In this document: positions 47,341 to 56,591 of the stretch, in pieces | Position numbering within the stretch: the first letter of the stretch is position 1 | How the letters are laid out: every line of letters starts with the position of its first letter | Source of the DNA: Maribacter sp. ACAM166 | GTDB lineage: Bacteria; Bacteroidota; Bacteroidia; Flavobacteriales; Flavobacteriaceae | DNA: 64,000 bases | Direction of reading: 5' to 3' | Assembly: GCF_005771495.1 (NCBI RefSeq) | Contig: NZ_VAUW01000009.1 | Span: 85,252 to 149,251 of the forward strand | The notes under the pieces: generated by a model | Database searches by the model: none | Seen by the model: only the letters and a program-made list of their open reading frames with translations | Told to the model about the DNA's origin: nothing | Program-made: the position numbers and the translations under genes

Positions 47341-47352
47341 TGACAATTGTCA
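47341..47352. promoter_or_regulatory. Putative Fnr site TGACAATTGTCA between divergent fnr and ccoI genes
   Basis: A perfect 12-bp palindrome, 49 bp from the fnr start and 54 bp from the ATPase start, so it could control both and allow auto-regulation. The identical 12-mer occurs in front of ccoS. Confidence 0.7.
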
Positions 47353-47405
47353 TGTTTTAAAAAGTCTTTCAAACCCACCTTTGCCATAGGTATAAGTAAG
47401 TAAAT

Positions 47406-49802
47406 ATGCATAATACTAAATGTTATCATTGCGGTGATTCATGTGATAAGTCAACTATTGAATTTGATGATAAAACCTTTTGTTGTGTTGGGTGCATGAC
47501 CGTTTATGAAATACTATCTACCAATGACCTTACTCAATTCTACGAATTACAGTCGGCTGCTGGCACAACACCAAAATCGATTGAGGGAAAGTATGATTTT
47601 CTAGATAATAGTGATATCATAGAAAAATTGACTGAATTCAATGACGATACTATTCAAATTATCAATTTATACATACCGCATATACATTGTAGTTCGTGTA
47701 TCTGGATTTTAGAAAATTTAAATAAACTTAACGCGCATATTACAAACTCCCAAGTAGATTTTCCGAAAAAAACCATTCGAATAACCTATCATTCTAATCA
47801 AATCAGCTTAAAGGAGTTGGTGCTTTTATTAGCTAGAATTGGGTATGAACCCTACATTTCTCTAGATGATTTTGAAAATAAAAAAAAGGACTCTGATAGG
47901 AGCCTTATATACAAACTAGGCGTTGCTGGCTTCGCTTTTGGTAATGTCATGTTTCTTTCATTTCCCGAATATTTTGATTTAGCTTCAAGTGCCGCCTCAG
48001 GTGGAGAATATTGGCTCAACGAATACCAACAAATCTTCCGTTGGCTAATGTTCATTTTTTCTTTACCTGTCGTTTTTTATGCAGGGTGGGATTATTTTGT
48101 ATCTGCATATAAAGGCCTGCGAGCAAAACTTTTGAATATTGACGTACCTATTGCACTAGGCATTTTGGTTCTATTTCTCCGAAGTACTATTGAAATTGCC
48201 TTTCAACTGGGAAGTGGTTTTTTTGACTCGCTTACAGGATTGGTGTTTTTTCTTTTGCTAGGTAAATTTTTCCAGCAGAGAACGTATAGCTTTCTTTCAT
48301 TTGAACGGGATTACAAATCTTATTTCCCAATAGCCATTACACGAATAAATGCAGATGGTAAAGAAGAAGCAGTACCTGTACAGAATGTTATTAAGGGTGA
48401 TAGAATCTTGATTCGTAATGAAGAAATGATACCTGTTGACGGTAGTTTGGTATGCGGCAAAGCTCGAATAGATTATAGTTTTGTGTCCGGCGAATCTGAG
48501 CCGGTAATTAAAGAAACTGGAGACTTAATTTTTGCTGGAGGAAAACAATTAAAAGGCGTCATAGAAATGATTGCCTTAAAATCTGTTTCGCAGAGTTACC
48601 TCACCCAATTATGGGGCAATGCTGTCTTTAAAACGGATAAGGTTACTTCATTTCAAAACCTTACAGATAGTATTGGCAAACGCTTTACTATTTCAGTTCT
48701 CAGCATCGCTTTTATAGCAACCACATTCTGGTTGTTTTATGACGCATCGAAAGCATTGAATGTTTTTACTGCTGTTTTGATAATTGCGTGTCCATGTGCA
48801 ATTGCACTTGCCTCACCATTTACCTTGGGTAATATGTTACGCATTTTTGGTAAGAAAAAGTTTTACCTAAAGAATACCCAAACCATTGAACGGTTGGCAA
48901 AAATTGATACCGCTATTTTTGATAAAACAGGTACAATAACTACCGCACAACAAAGTACTGCATTTTATGAAGGAATGCCTTTAACTGCTGAGGAAGAATC
49001 AATTTTAAAGAACACCATTAGGGCATCTAACCATCCTTTAAGCAGAACGTTATATGATTTATTAAAAGAGCAAAATATTATAACCCTCGATGAATATGAG
49101 GAACATGTTGGTAAAGGTCTAGAAAGTGTAAAAAATAAAATTAGCATGAAAATAGGTTCTGCAGATTTTGTAGGTAACATAAAAACAGACGACCTACTAG
49201 ACACTTCTATATATATTAGTTCTAACAACTCGTATAAAGGCAGGTATGTATTTCACAATCAATATAGAGATGGGCTAGCTTCTGTTTTTAAAAGCATGGC
49301 AGAGACCTTAAACTTGGCAATTTTATCCGGAGATAATGAAGGTGAAAAAGAGCGGTTAGAAAATTTGTTGCCAAAATTGACACCGCTTTATTTTAATCAG
49401 AAACCAGAAAACAAATTAGAGTTTATAAAATCACTACAACAGCAAGGCAAAAAGGTATTAATGGTTGGTGATGGCCTAAATGATGCCGGCGCTCTCGCTC
49501 AAAGTGATGTGGGCATTGCAATTTCAGAAAACATCAATGTCTTCTCACCTGCTTGCGATGCAATTCTCGATGCGTCTAAATTCAAGCAGTTATATACTTA
49601 TATTATTGCTTCTAAAAAGGCAATACGAATTATTAAAATGAGTTTTATATTATCCTTACTTTATAATTGTATCGGACTTTTCTTTGCCATTACCGGGCAA
49701 TTAGAACCTGTTATTGCTGCTATTCTAATGCCTTTAAGTTCTATAAGCATCGTTATCTTCACTACAATCACAACCAATCTTATCGGTAGAAAATTGACCT
49801 AG
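47406..49802 (+). CDS. ccoI: Heavy-metal P-type ATPase, CcoI/FixI type (copper supply for cbb3 oxidase)
   Basis: A 798-residue P1B-ATPase. The N-terminal metal-binding domain of CcoI-type pumps (KCYHCGDSCDKSTIEFDDK, FCCVGCMTVYEIL) is followed by an HMA-like segment (IPHIHCSSCIWILENL, about residue 95). Transmembrane helices follow, with the actuator motif VSGESEPVIKETGD, the ion-transport CPC in IACPCAIALASPF (about 465), the phosphorylation site FDKTGTIT (about 507) and the hinge VGDGLNDAGALAQSDVGIA. CcoI pumps export copper for cytochrome oxidase assembly. The position just before ccoS-ccoN and the shared Fnr palindrome support this over a detoxifying copper pump. Confidence 0.94.
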   Translation: MHNTKCYHCGDSCDKSTIEFDDKTFCCVGCMTVYEILSTNDLTQFYELQSAAGTTPKSIEGKYDFLDNSDIIEKLTEFNDDTIQIINLYIPHIHCSSCIWILENLNKLNAHITNSQVDFPKKTIRITYHSNQISLKELVLLLARIGYEPYISLDDFENKKKDSDRSLIYKLGVAGFAFGNVMFLSFPEYFDLASSAASGGEYWLNEYQQIFRWLMFIFSLPVVFYAGWDYFVSAYKGLRAKLLNIDVPIALGILVLFLRSTIEIAFQLGSGFFDSLTGLVFFLLLGKFFQQRTYSFLSFERDYKSYFPIAITRINADGKEEAVPVQNVIKGDRILIRNEEMIPVDGSLVCGKARIDYSFVSGESEPVIKETGDLIFAGGKQLKGVIEMIALKSVSQSYLTQLWGNAVFKTDKVTSFQNLTDSIGKRFTISVLSIAFIATTFWLFYDASKALNVFTAVLIIACPCAIALASPFTLGNMLRIFGKKKFYLKNTQTIERLAKIDTAIFDKTGTITTAQQSTAFYEGMPLTAEEESILKNTIRASNHPLSRTLYDLLKEQNIITLDEYEEHVGKGLESVKNKISMKIGSADFVGNIKTDDLLDTSIYISSNNSYKGRYVFHNQYRDGLASVFKSMAETLNLAILSGDNEGEKERLENLLPKLTPLYFNQKPENKLEFIKSLQQQGKKVLMVGDGLNDAGALAQSDVGIAISENINVFSPACDAILDASKFKQLYTYIIASKKAIRIIKMSFILSLLYNCIGLFFAITGQLEPVIAAILMPLSSISIVIFTTITTNLIGRKLT

Positions 49803-50035
49803 CCATATTGATGCCTACAATTATTTAGGTATCAAATTTTTAATGGTTTTATTTAAAAAAAATAACCCAAGTCCTAGCCAATAATATAGTTCTTTTTCTG
49901 TTTTCCTATAACGAATTTTAAGACTAACTCTTCTAATAACAAACCTCAACCAACACACTATCAATTATTTAAACATAAACTATCATAATTGAGTTTAGTC
50001 GTGTTTTTAATTTATTAACGGAAAATCGAAAAGTA

Positions 50036-50047
50036 TGACAATTGTCA
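50036..50047 (+). promoter_or_regulatory. Putative Fnr site TGACAATTGTCA upstream of the cco operon
   Basis: A perfect palindrome (ATGACAATTGTCAT if one flanking base on each side is counted), 51 bp before the ccoS start. Identical core to the site at 47341. The rest of the 295-bp gap after the ATPase gene shows no feature. Confidence 0.7.
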
Positions 50048-50097
50048 TTTTTTAGAGTTTTCAACCCTCTTAAATTTACTACTTAATTCAGGTAAGC

Positions 50098-50292
50098 ATG
50101 AGTGTAATCTATATGTTATTAATTATCAGCCTAATTGTGGCTTTAATCTTTTTTGTAGCATTTATTTTTTCGGTCAGAAAAGGTCAGTATGATGATTCTT
50201 ACACACCTTCCGTACGTATGCTTTTTGAAGATGAACTGGTAAAGGACGAACCAAAAAAGTTCATCAAACCTCAAAAAAATCCAACTAAATAA
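50098..50292 (+). CDS. ccoS: cbb3-type cytochrome oxidase assembly protein CcoS
   Basis: A 64-residue protein with one N-terminal transmembrane helix (VIYMLLIISLIVALIFFVAF) followed by a short charged tail containing RKGQYDDSYTPSVRMLFEDE. This is the standard CcoS layout (GQYDD with the downstream RML/FED segment). Needed for cofactor insertion into cbb3 oxidase. First gene of the operon, 9 bp before ccoN. Confidence 0.93.
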   Translation: MSVIYMLLIISLIVALIFFVAFIFSVRKGQYDDSYTPSVRMLFEDELVKDEPKKFIKPQKNPTK

Positions 50293-50301
50293 TTACCACT
50301 T

Positions 50302-52500
50302 ATGGCAGTACAGCAGTTTTATTATGACAACAAAATTGTAAAAAATTTCCTCTATGCTACTATGCTATGGGGAATTGTGGGTATGTCGGTAGGTCTTCTA
50401 CTGGCATTCATGTTCCTTTTTCCAAATGTAACCGACGGTATTTCATGGCTTAGTTTTGGGCGTTTACGTCCTTTACATACCAATGCGGTTATTTTTGCAT
50501 TCGTAGGAAATGCTATTTTTGCTGGAGTTTACTATTCTAGCCAACGATTACTAAAAGCCCGAATGTTCAGCGACTTTCTGAGCAAGTTCAACTTTTGGGG
50601 CTGGCAAGCAATTATTGTGGCCGCTGCTATCACATTGCCTTTGGGCTATAGTTCGTCAAAAGAATATGCAGAACTAGAATGGCCTATTGATATTGCGATT
50701 GCCATAGTTTGGGTAGCCTTCGGTGTTAACCTAATTGGTACTGTTATAAAAAGAAGACAGCGGCACATGTATGTTGCAATATGGTTCTACTTGGCCACAT
50801 TTGTTACGGTTGCGGTGCTGCATATTTTTAATAGTTTAGCACTTCCTGTGAGTCTCTTTAAGAGCTATTCGGTATATGCTGGTGTACAAGATGCCTTGGT
50901 ACAATGGTGGTATGGACATAATGCGGTAGCCTTTTTCTTAACAACACCTTTTTTAGGTCTTATGTACTATTTTGTACCTAAAGCAGCGAATAGACCTATA
51001 TATTCCTATAAATTATCGATTGTTCACTTTTGGTCCTTGATTTTTATTTACATCTGGGCCGGACCTCACCATTTACTATACTCTACCCTACCCGATTGGG
51101 CCCAAAACTTAGGTGTCGCCTTTTCCATTATGTTATTAGCACCTTCTTGGGGTGGTATGATAAATGGACTATTAACATTGAGAGGTGCTTGGGATAAGGT
51201 ACGTACAGATCCGGTCTTAAAATTTATGGTGGTCGCAATTACCGGTTATGGTATGGCCACATTTGAAGGCCCTCTACTATCTCTTAAAAACGTAAATGCT
51301 ATTGCCCATTTTAGTGATTGGATTATCGCACACGTTCATGTTGGTGCACTAGCTTGGAATGGATTCTTGACCTTTGGTATGATATACTGGTTGGTTCCAA
51401 GAATGACAAAGACCAAACTTTTTTCAAAGGGTCTTGCCAATTTTCACTTTTGGATAGGTACCCTAGGTATAATTCTTTATACCCTACCCATGTATGTAGC
51501 TGGTTTTACCCAAGCTTTAATGTGGAAAGATTTTAATCCTGATGGAACTTTAGTCTATGGTAACTTCTTAGAGACTGTTACTGAAATCATGCCTATGTAC
51601 TGGATGCGCGCCATTGGAGGCAGCCTCTATATCGTTGGTGCCTGTGTTATGATTTATAATGTTGTAGCGACAATTAGAAAAGGAAGTGCTATAGAAGATG
51701 AATTGGCCGAGGCAGCAGCATTAAGTCATGTGTCCAAAAACAGAACATCGGGCGAGACTTTCCATACCTGGTTAGAACGTAAGCCTATTCAACTAACTAT
51801 TTTAGCTACAATTGCTATTCTAATCGGTGGAATTATTCAAATTGTACCCACGATTTTGGTGAAATCGAACATTCCAACTATTAGTAGTGTTACTCCATAT
51901 ACTCCTCTCGAATTAGAGGGTCGTGATCTCTACATACGTGAAGGTTGTGTAGGCTGTCACTCGCAAATGGTTCGTCCATTTCGTAGTGAAGTTGAGCGAT
52001 ATGGTGAATATGCAAAAGCAGGTGAATTTGTTTATGACCATCCATTTTTATGGGGAAGTAAAAGAACAGGACCTGATTTATTACGTATCGGTGGGAAATA
52101 TTCAGACAACTGGCACTTGAACCATATGTACGATCCACAAAGTACATCTTCGGGATCGATTATGCCTGCATACCAATGGTTGGTTAGAGATAAACTTGAT
52201 CGTAGTAATACAGAATCAAAATTGGAAACCATGGTTACATTAGGCGTGCCTTACACCCAAGAGGATATTGATAACGCCCAAGAAAACATGGACGCACAGG
52301 GTGCCAAAATAGAGAAAAACCTATATGCAGATCCAGATTTCGCTAAGAGTTACGAAGCTGATAAAAAAGATGCTCAAGATAACGGTGAAGAATTTATACA
52401 GATGAAAGACCGAGAAATTGTAGCGCTCATTGCCTACCTACAACGCTTAGGTACCGACATAAAAATAAAAAACGCACAACCAACCATTTCTGATAAATAA
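50302..52500 (+). CDS. ccoN: cbb3-type cytochrome c oxidase subunit I/II fusion (CcoN-CcoO)
   Basis: A 732-residue fusion. Residues 1 to about 480 form the twelve-helix heme-copper subunit CcoN, with LRPLHTNAVIFAFVGN, WWYGHNAVAFFLTTPFLG, GPHHLLYSTLPDWAQ and IIAHVHVGALAWNG carrying the heme and CuB histidines. After a linker helix (about 495-520) comes the CcoO cytochrome c domain with the heme motif REGCVGCHSQMVRP (about residue 550) and the axial Met in SGSIMPAYQWL. Fusion of CcoN and CcoO is typical of Bacteroidetes. High-affinity terminal oxidase for low oxygen in the inner membrane. Confidence 0.96.
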   Translation: MAVQQFYYDNKIVKNFLYATMLWGIVGMSVGLLLAFMFLFPNVTDGISWLSFGRLRPLHTNAVIFAFVGNAIFAGVYYSSQRLLKARMFSDFLSKFNFWGWQAIIVAAAITLPLGYSSSKEYAELEWPIDIAIAIVWVAFGVNLIGTVIKRRQRHMYVAIWFYLATFVTVAVLHIFNSLALPVSLFKSYSVYAGVQDALVQWWYGHNAVAFFLTTPFLGLMYYFVPKAANRPIYSYKLSIVHFWSLIFIYIWAGPHHLLYSTLPDWAQNLGVAFSIMLLAPSWGGMINGLLTLRGAWDKVRTDPVLKFMVVAITGYGMATFEGPLLSLKNVNAIAHFSDWIIAHVHVGALAWNGFLTFGMIYWLVPRMTKTKLFSKGLANFHFWIGTLGIILYTLPMYVAGFTQALMWKDFNPDGTLVYGNFLETVTEIMPMYWMRAIGGSLYIVGACVMIYNVVATIRKGSAIEDELAEAAALSHVSKNRTSGETFHTWLERKPIQLTILATIAILIGGIIQIVPTILVKSNIPTISSVTPYTPLELEGRDLYIREGCVGCHSQMVRPFRSEVERYGEYAKAGEFVYDHPFLWGSKRTGPDLLRIGGKYSDNWHLNHMYDPQSTSSGSIMPAYQWLVRDKLDRSNTESKLETMVTLGVPYTQEDIDNAQENMDAQGAKIEKNLYADPDFAKSYEADKKDAQDNGEEFIQMKDREIVALIAYLQRLGTDIKIKNAQPTISDK

Positions 52501-52507
52501 TTAAGTC

Positions 52508-52696
52508 ATGCTGAAATTTGTAAAAGGTTACATGGAAAGTATAGAGGGCGTTGCTACGTACCCTATGATATCATTACTCATATTCTTTGTTTTCTTCACC
52601 ATTCTGTTTCTTTGGGTAATGACCGCATCTAAAGACCATATAAAAGAAATGAGTGAGATGCCATTAGAAAACGATAACCAACAAAACGATCAATAA
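52508..52696 (+). CDS. ccoQ: CcoQ-like small membrane subunit
   Basis: A 62-residue protein with one transmembrane helix (YPMISLLIFFVFFTILFLWV) and a charged C-terminus, located between ccoNO and ccoP. It starts 7 bp after ccoNO, and its stop overlaps the ccoP start (TAATG). Position and topology identify it as the small CcoQ/FixQ-type subunit. Sequence similarity alone would be weak. Confidence 0.8.
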   Translation: MLKFVKGYMESIEGVATYPMISLLIFFVFFTILFLWVMTASKDHIKEMSEMPLENDNQQNDQ

Positions 52697-53643
52697 TGAA
52701 AAATAATACAGCTTGGTGGTTCAGAATTATGGTGGCCTTCTTTGTGGTCATCATAATTATGGAATTAAATATTGACAGTGGTAATAAACCAGCTTTCATC
52801 GCATATCCTATGCTAATGTTTGCATTTATGACGCTTATTCTATTATTATTAATAGCAATAGCCTTCATTATACAAGCAATTGAAAACGTACTCTTCTATA
52901 CTCTTGATGACGAGGCCAAAGTACGCTATTTGGCAACAAAGAATGAGAAGTGGGAATGGACATGGGGCCAAAATTTTTATAAAAAACTAGTAGGCACGAA
53001 ACCTATTGAAGAAGAAGGCGAAATCATTCTTGATCACAATTATGATGGTATACGAGAATTGAATAATAAACTTCCACCATGGTGGGTATATATGTTTTAT
53101 GCCTCAATCATTTTTGCGGTTGTTTATATGGTACGATTTCATGTAATTGGAGACTATGACCAAGAAACAGAGTACCTAAACGAAGTCACTTTGGCAAAAG
53201 CTGAGATTGAAGCTTACAAGAAAACCGCTAAAGGCCTGGTTGATGCAAATAGCGTTGTGCTTTTGACCGAAGCATCAGACATCAGTGCCGGAAAAACTAT
53301 TTTTGAAGCCAGTTGTGTTGCCTGCCATATGCCTGATGGTGGCGGTGGTATAGGTCCTAACCTTACCGATAAACACTGGATTCTTGGTGGTGGCATTAAG
53401 AACGTTTTCAATACGATATCAGAAGGTGGCCGAGATGGCAAAGGTATGATTGCTTGGAAACAGAACTTGAAACCAGAAGAGATGGCGCAAGTGGCAAGTT
53501 ATGTCCTCAATTTTCAAGGTACGACCTCGGCAAATCCTAAAGCAGCAGAAGGCGAAATTTGGATAGACTCAAACGCCTCAACAGATGTATCCGATATCAA
53601 TACAGTTGACACAGAAGTTATGGCAGATAGTCTACAAAATTAA
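52696..53643 (+). CDS. ccoP: cbb3-type cytochrome c oxidase subunit III (CcoP)
   Basis: A 315-residue protein. Two N-terminal hydrophobic segments (about 10-60) precede the CcoP N-terminal domain motif YDGIRELNNKLPPWWVYMFY, leading into a further membrane helix. A periplasmic cytochrome c domain has one heme site, SCVACHMPDGGGGIGPNLTD (about residue 212), and a downstream axial Met in GRDGKGMIAW. Classical proteobacterial CcoP has two CxxCH sites. Only one is present here. The acidic tail is about 45 residues long. Translationally coupled to ccoQ. Confidence 0.93.
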   Translation: MKNNTAWWFRIMVAFFVVIIIMELNIDSGNKPAFIAYPMLMFAFMTLILLLLIAIAFIIQAIENVLFYTLDDEAKVRYLATKNEKWEWTWGQNFYKKLVGTKPIEEEGEIILDHNYDGIRELNNKLPPWWVYMFYASIIFAVVYMVRFHVIGDYDQETEYLNEVTLAKAEIEAYKKTAKGLVDANSVVLLTEASDISAGKTIFEASCVACHMPDGGGGIGPNLTDKHWILGGGIKNVFNTISEGGRDGKGMIAWKQNLKPEEMAQVASYVLNFQGTTSANPKAAEGEIWIDSNASTDVSDINTVDTEVMADSLQN

Positions 53644-53701
53644 AAATCTGATGATTGAGAACTGAATGCCTCATTAACTCTTAAAAGTTTAAAAAGATAA
53701 A

Positions 53702-55120
53702 ATGTCACAGGATCAAGAAAGCTTTAGGGATACGATAGGCACAATTAACGAAGAAGGTAATCGTGCATGGGTTTTTCCAAAAAAACCAAGTGGTAAATTT
53801 TGGAAATACCGCACCTATGTTAGCTATTTATTATTGTCATTTTTATTCTTATCACCTTTCATAAAAATAAATGGCAACCAATTTCTCTTGTTCAATGTTA
53901 TAGACCGCAGGTTTAATATTTTTGGATTTCCATTTTGGCCCCAAGATTTTCATTTGGTCGTGATTTCTATGATTATAGGGGTGATTTTCATAGCGCTCTT
54001 TACAGTAGCTTTTGGACGTATTTTCTGTGGGTGGATATGCCCTCAAACCATTTTTATGGAAATGGTTTTTCGTAGAATAGAGTTCTGGATAGATGGTGAT
54101 CGTGGAGCACAAATAAAATTGAATCGACAACCTTGGAATGCTGAAAAGATAAGGAAACGGATTACCAAATGGTTTGCGTTTTTAATTATCTCCTTTCTAA
54201 TTGCCAATGTGTTCCTAGCCTATATGATAGGAAGCGATAGATTATTACAATATGTTGGCGATGGACCTCTGCAACATACAAGCACTCTAATTTCCCTACT
54301 GATTTTTACAGCAGTATTCTATTTTGTATTTGCTTGGTTCAGAGAACAAGTGTGTATTATAGCATGCCCCTATGGTAGAATGCAAAGTGTACTTTTAGAT
54401 GAGAAATCTATTGTTGTAGCCTATGATCATGTACGTGGTGAGGGGGAAGAAGGTCGAAAAAAATTTAGAAAAAATGAAGATCGTGAAGCATTAGGTCATG
54501 GTGATTGTATTGATTGTTTTCAATGTGTAAATGTTTGTCCTACAGGGATAGATATTCGTAACGGAACACAGCTAGAGTGTGTAAACTGTACCGCCTGTAT
54601 TGATGAGTGCGATACTATTATGGAAAAGGTAAACCTGCCAAAGGGCTTGATTCGATATGCCAGCGAAGATGAAATCACAAAGAAAGCTAAGTTTAAATTT
54701 ACCCCAAGGTTAAAAGGATATACAGCTGTTTTAGTTATACTAACAGGATTATTGATTGGTATGCTCTTTTTACGTAATGATGTTGAAGCAACTATTCTTA
54801 GATTACCTGGTCAACTTTATGAACATAAAGAAGGCAATATAATCAGTAATGTATACACCTATAAATTGGTAAATAAAACAACCAAAGATGTATCAGATGT
54901 AAATTTCAAACTGTTGTCTCACAAGGGGACGGTAAAACTGGTTCGCCATAAAGACTTTATTGTAGCTGCTCAAGACTTGGCAGAAGGCACGCTCTTTATT
55001 GAAATAAACAATGCAGCTATTAAGACGGACAAAGAAAAAATACAGATTGGAGTTTATAGTAGCGATGTACTCATTGAAACTACGTCAACAACATTTTTAG
55101 CTCCTAGGAGTTATCGGTAA
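53702..55120 (+). CDS. ccoG: Cytochrome c oxidase accessory protein CcoG
   Basis: A 472-residue membrane ferredoxin-like protein (FixG/RdxA). It has five or so helices with GRIFCGWICPQTIFMEM, EQVCIIACPYGRMQSVLLDE, a double 4Fe-4S cluster region (CIDCFQCVNVCPTGIDIRNG and CVNCTACIDECDTIM, about 265-305) and a C-terminal immunoglobulin-like domain. It acts as a copper reductase during cbb3 assembly in species where it has been studied. Follows ccoP by 58 bp and is followed by fixH. Confidence 0.95.
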   Translation: MSQDQESFRDTIGTINEEGNRAWVFPKKPSGKFWKYRTYVSYLLLSFLFLSPFIKINGNQFLLFNVIDRRFNIFGFPFWPQDFHLVVISMIIGVIFIALFTVAFGRIFCGWICPQTIFMEMVFRRIEFWIDGDRGAQIKLNRQPWNAEKIRKRITKWFAFLIISFLIANVFLAYMIGSDRLLQYVGDGPLQHTSTLISLLIFTAVFYFVFAWFREQVCIIACPYGRMQSVLLDEKSIVVAYDHVRGEGEEGRKKFRKNEDREALGHGDCIDCFQCVNVCPTGIDIRNGTQLECVNCTACIDECDTIMEKVNLPKGLIRYASEDEITKKAKFKFTPRLKGYTAVLVILTGLLIGMLFLRNDVEATILRLPGQLYEHKEGNIISNVYTYKLVNKTTKDVSDVNFKLLSHKGTVKLVRHKDFIVAAQDLAEGTLFIEINNAAIKTDKEKIQIGVYSSDVLIETTSTTFLAPRSYR

Positions 55121-55137
55121 TCATATAAAAATAAATT

Positions 55138-55584
55138 ATGAAAATAAATTGGGGAACAGCTATTGTAATAGCATTTATAGGGTTTATAAGTTTCATTCTA
55201 TTTTTTGTTATACGTATGAGTACAAATCATCGTGCGCATCATGATTTGGTTACCGAAGATTATTATAGGGCTGAATTAGCTTTTCAAGACGAAATAGATG
55301 ACCAGAACAATGCTACCAAGAATTCGGTCAATTTAACGGTCTTAAAACAAGAAGCAGGGCTTCTTGTTCAATTTCCTTCCAACCTAAACTATTCAAAGGT
55401 AAAGGGAACAGTATCCCTTTATAGACCATCGAACAAAAAGCTAGACTTTGACATTGACTTGAAATTGACCAGCGCACAAATACTTATACCTGATAACCGT
55501 CTGTTAGATGGTCGTTGGGATGTTAAAGTTTCATGGAAATATGAAAATGAATCCTACTTATTTAAGGATAAAATAACCTATTAA
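55138..55584 (+). CDS. ccoH: FixH/CcoH family protein
   Basis: A 148-residue protein with one N-terminal membrane helix (TAIVIAFIGFISFILFFVIR) and an extracytoplasmic beta domain beginning with DLVTEDYYRAELAFQDEIDD, the usual FixH opening. It continues GTVSLYRPSNKKLDFDI and DGRWDVKVSWKYENESY. Supports assembly or stability of the cbb3 oxidase. Lies between ccoG (17 bp) and the UreH-like gene (1 bp). Confidence 0.9.
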   Translation: MKINWGTAIVIAFIGFISFILFFVIRMSTNHRAHHDLVTEDYYRAELAFQDEIDDQNNATKNSVNLTVLKQEAGLLVQFPSNLNYSKVKGTVSLYRPSNKKLDFDIDLKLTSAQILIPDNRLLDGRWDVKVSWKYENESYLFKDKITY

Positions 55585-55585
55585 A

Positions 55586-56290
55586 ATGATTTTTGCCGCA
55601 CTTATACTTGGTTTTATGGGAAGTCTACACTGCATTGGCATGTGTGGTCCTATTGCCTTTATGTTACCGGTAGATCGCTCTAACAACTTCAGAAAATTAT
55701 CTCAAATTGGTATTTATCATTTTGGCCGATTATTGTCATACACCATATTAGGGTTCGTTTTTGGTCTATTGGGCAAGGGACTCTATGTTTTTGGATTACA
55801 ACAAAAATTATCAATACTCATAGGCGTATTAATGATTATTACCATTTTACTACCTGTTCGAAAACTCAATCAATACAATTTATCAAAACCCATTTACAAG
55901 ATTATATCAAACATTAAAAGTAGGTTAGGAAAAGCATTGAAACGTAAAACTGCAGACACGTTTCTTACTATCGGGTTTTTAAATGGTTTTCTACCTTGCG
56001 GGCTTGTCTATATGGCACTTTTTGGAGCAGTAGCAATGGGAAATCCGCTTCAAGGTGGTGGTTATATGTTATTATTCGGATTAGGAACTATTCCCCTAAT
56101 GACAACAGCAATTTATTTTGGAGGTTTATTAAAGGGAACTAGACGATTGAAAGTTCAGAAAATGATTCCAGTCTTTGTGGTACTTATTGGTTTAATATTT
56201 ATTATTCGAGGATTAGGCCTTGGCATTCCTTATTTATCTCCTAAACCTGTTATTGAATTGGTATCAAGCGACATCGAATGTCATCCTTGA
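55586..56290 (+). CDS. Sulfite exporter TauE/SafE (UreH-like) family membrane protein
   Basis: A 234-residue six-helix protein. The first helix contains GFMGSLHCIGMCGPIAFMLP, with the H-C-x2-M-C-G motif of the UreH-like/DsbD_2 group often linked to heavy-metal handling. A second block, GFLNGFLPCGLVYMALFGAV, follows near residue 135. It is the last gene of the cco cluster, 1 bp after fixH, a position kept across Flavobacteriaceae, so a role in copper delivery or oxidase maturation is more likely than sulfite export. Confidence 0.88.
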   Translation: MIFAALILGFMGSLHCIGMCGPIAFMLPVDRSNNFRKLSQIGIYHFGRLLSYTILGFVFGLLGKGLYVFGLQQKLSILIGVLMIITILLPVRKLNQYNLSKPIYKIISNIKSRLGKALKRKTADTFLTIGFLNGFLPCGLVYMALFGAVAMGNPLQGGGYMLLFGLGTIPLMTTAIYFGGLLKGTRRLKVQKMIPVFVVLIGLIFIIRGLGLGIPYLSPKPVIELVSSDIECHP

Positions 56291-56534
56291 ACTAATAAAT
56301 ACCTGCTATGTTTCTTGATTTATTTTAAATAAATGTCTTTTCGGGTACTTCGGCAACCTCAGTAGAACTATTGAGCACCTATATGGTATTAAAGAGGTAG
56401 TCGATACCTACCCTTCCACTTCGCTAGTATTTAAACTTCATTGCATATCGAGACAACACTCACACCTCGCACAACATGCGTAGTTAGAAACAATTCTCTC
56501 AAGATGCACAACGGGTCAGTAATTATTAAAACAA

Positions 56535-56563
56535 ATAAACCCAAGGCATCACCTTAGGTTTAT
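56535..56563. terminator. Terminator hairpin between converging cco cluster and usp
   Basis: ATAAACC (56535-56541) pairs with GGTTTAT (56557-56563). One mismatch and an inner AAGG/CCTT helix lead to a 5-nt loop. T-rich sequence on the minus strand beyond suggests it ends the usp transcript. The rest of the 301-bp spacer shows no feature. Confidence 0.75.
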
Positions 56564-56591
56564 CTGTCAAATATCATTTCTCGCAGTGTTG

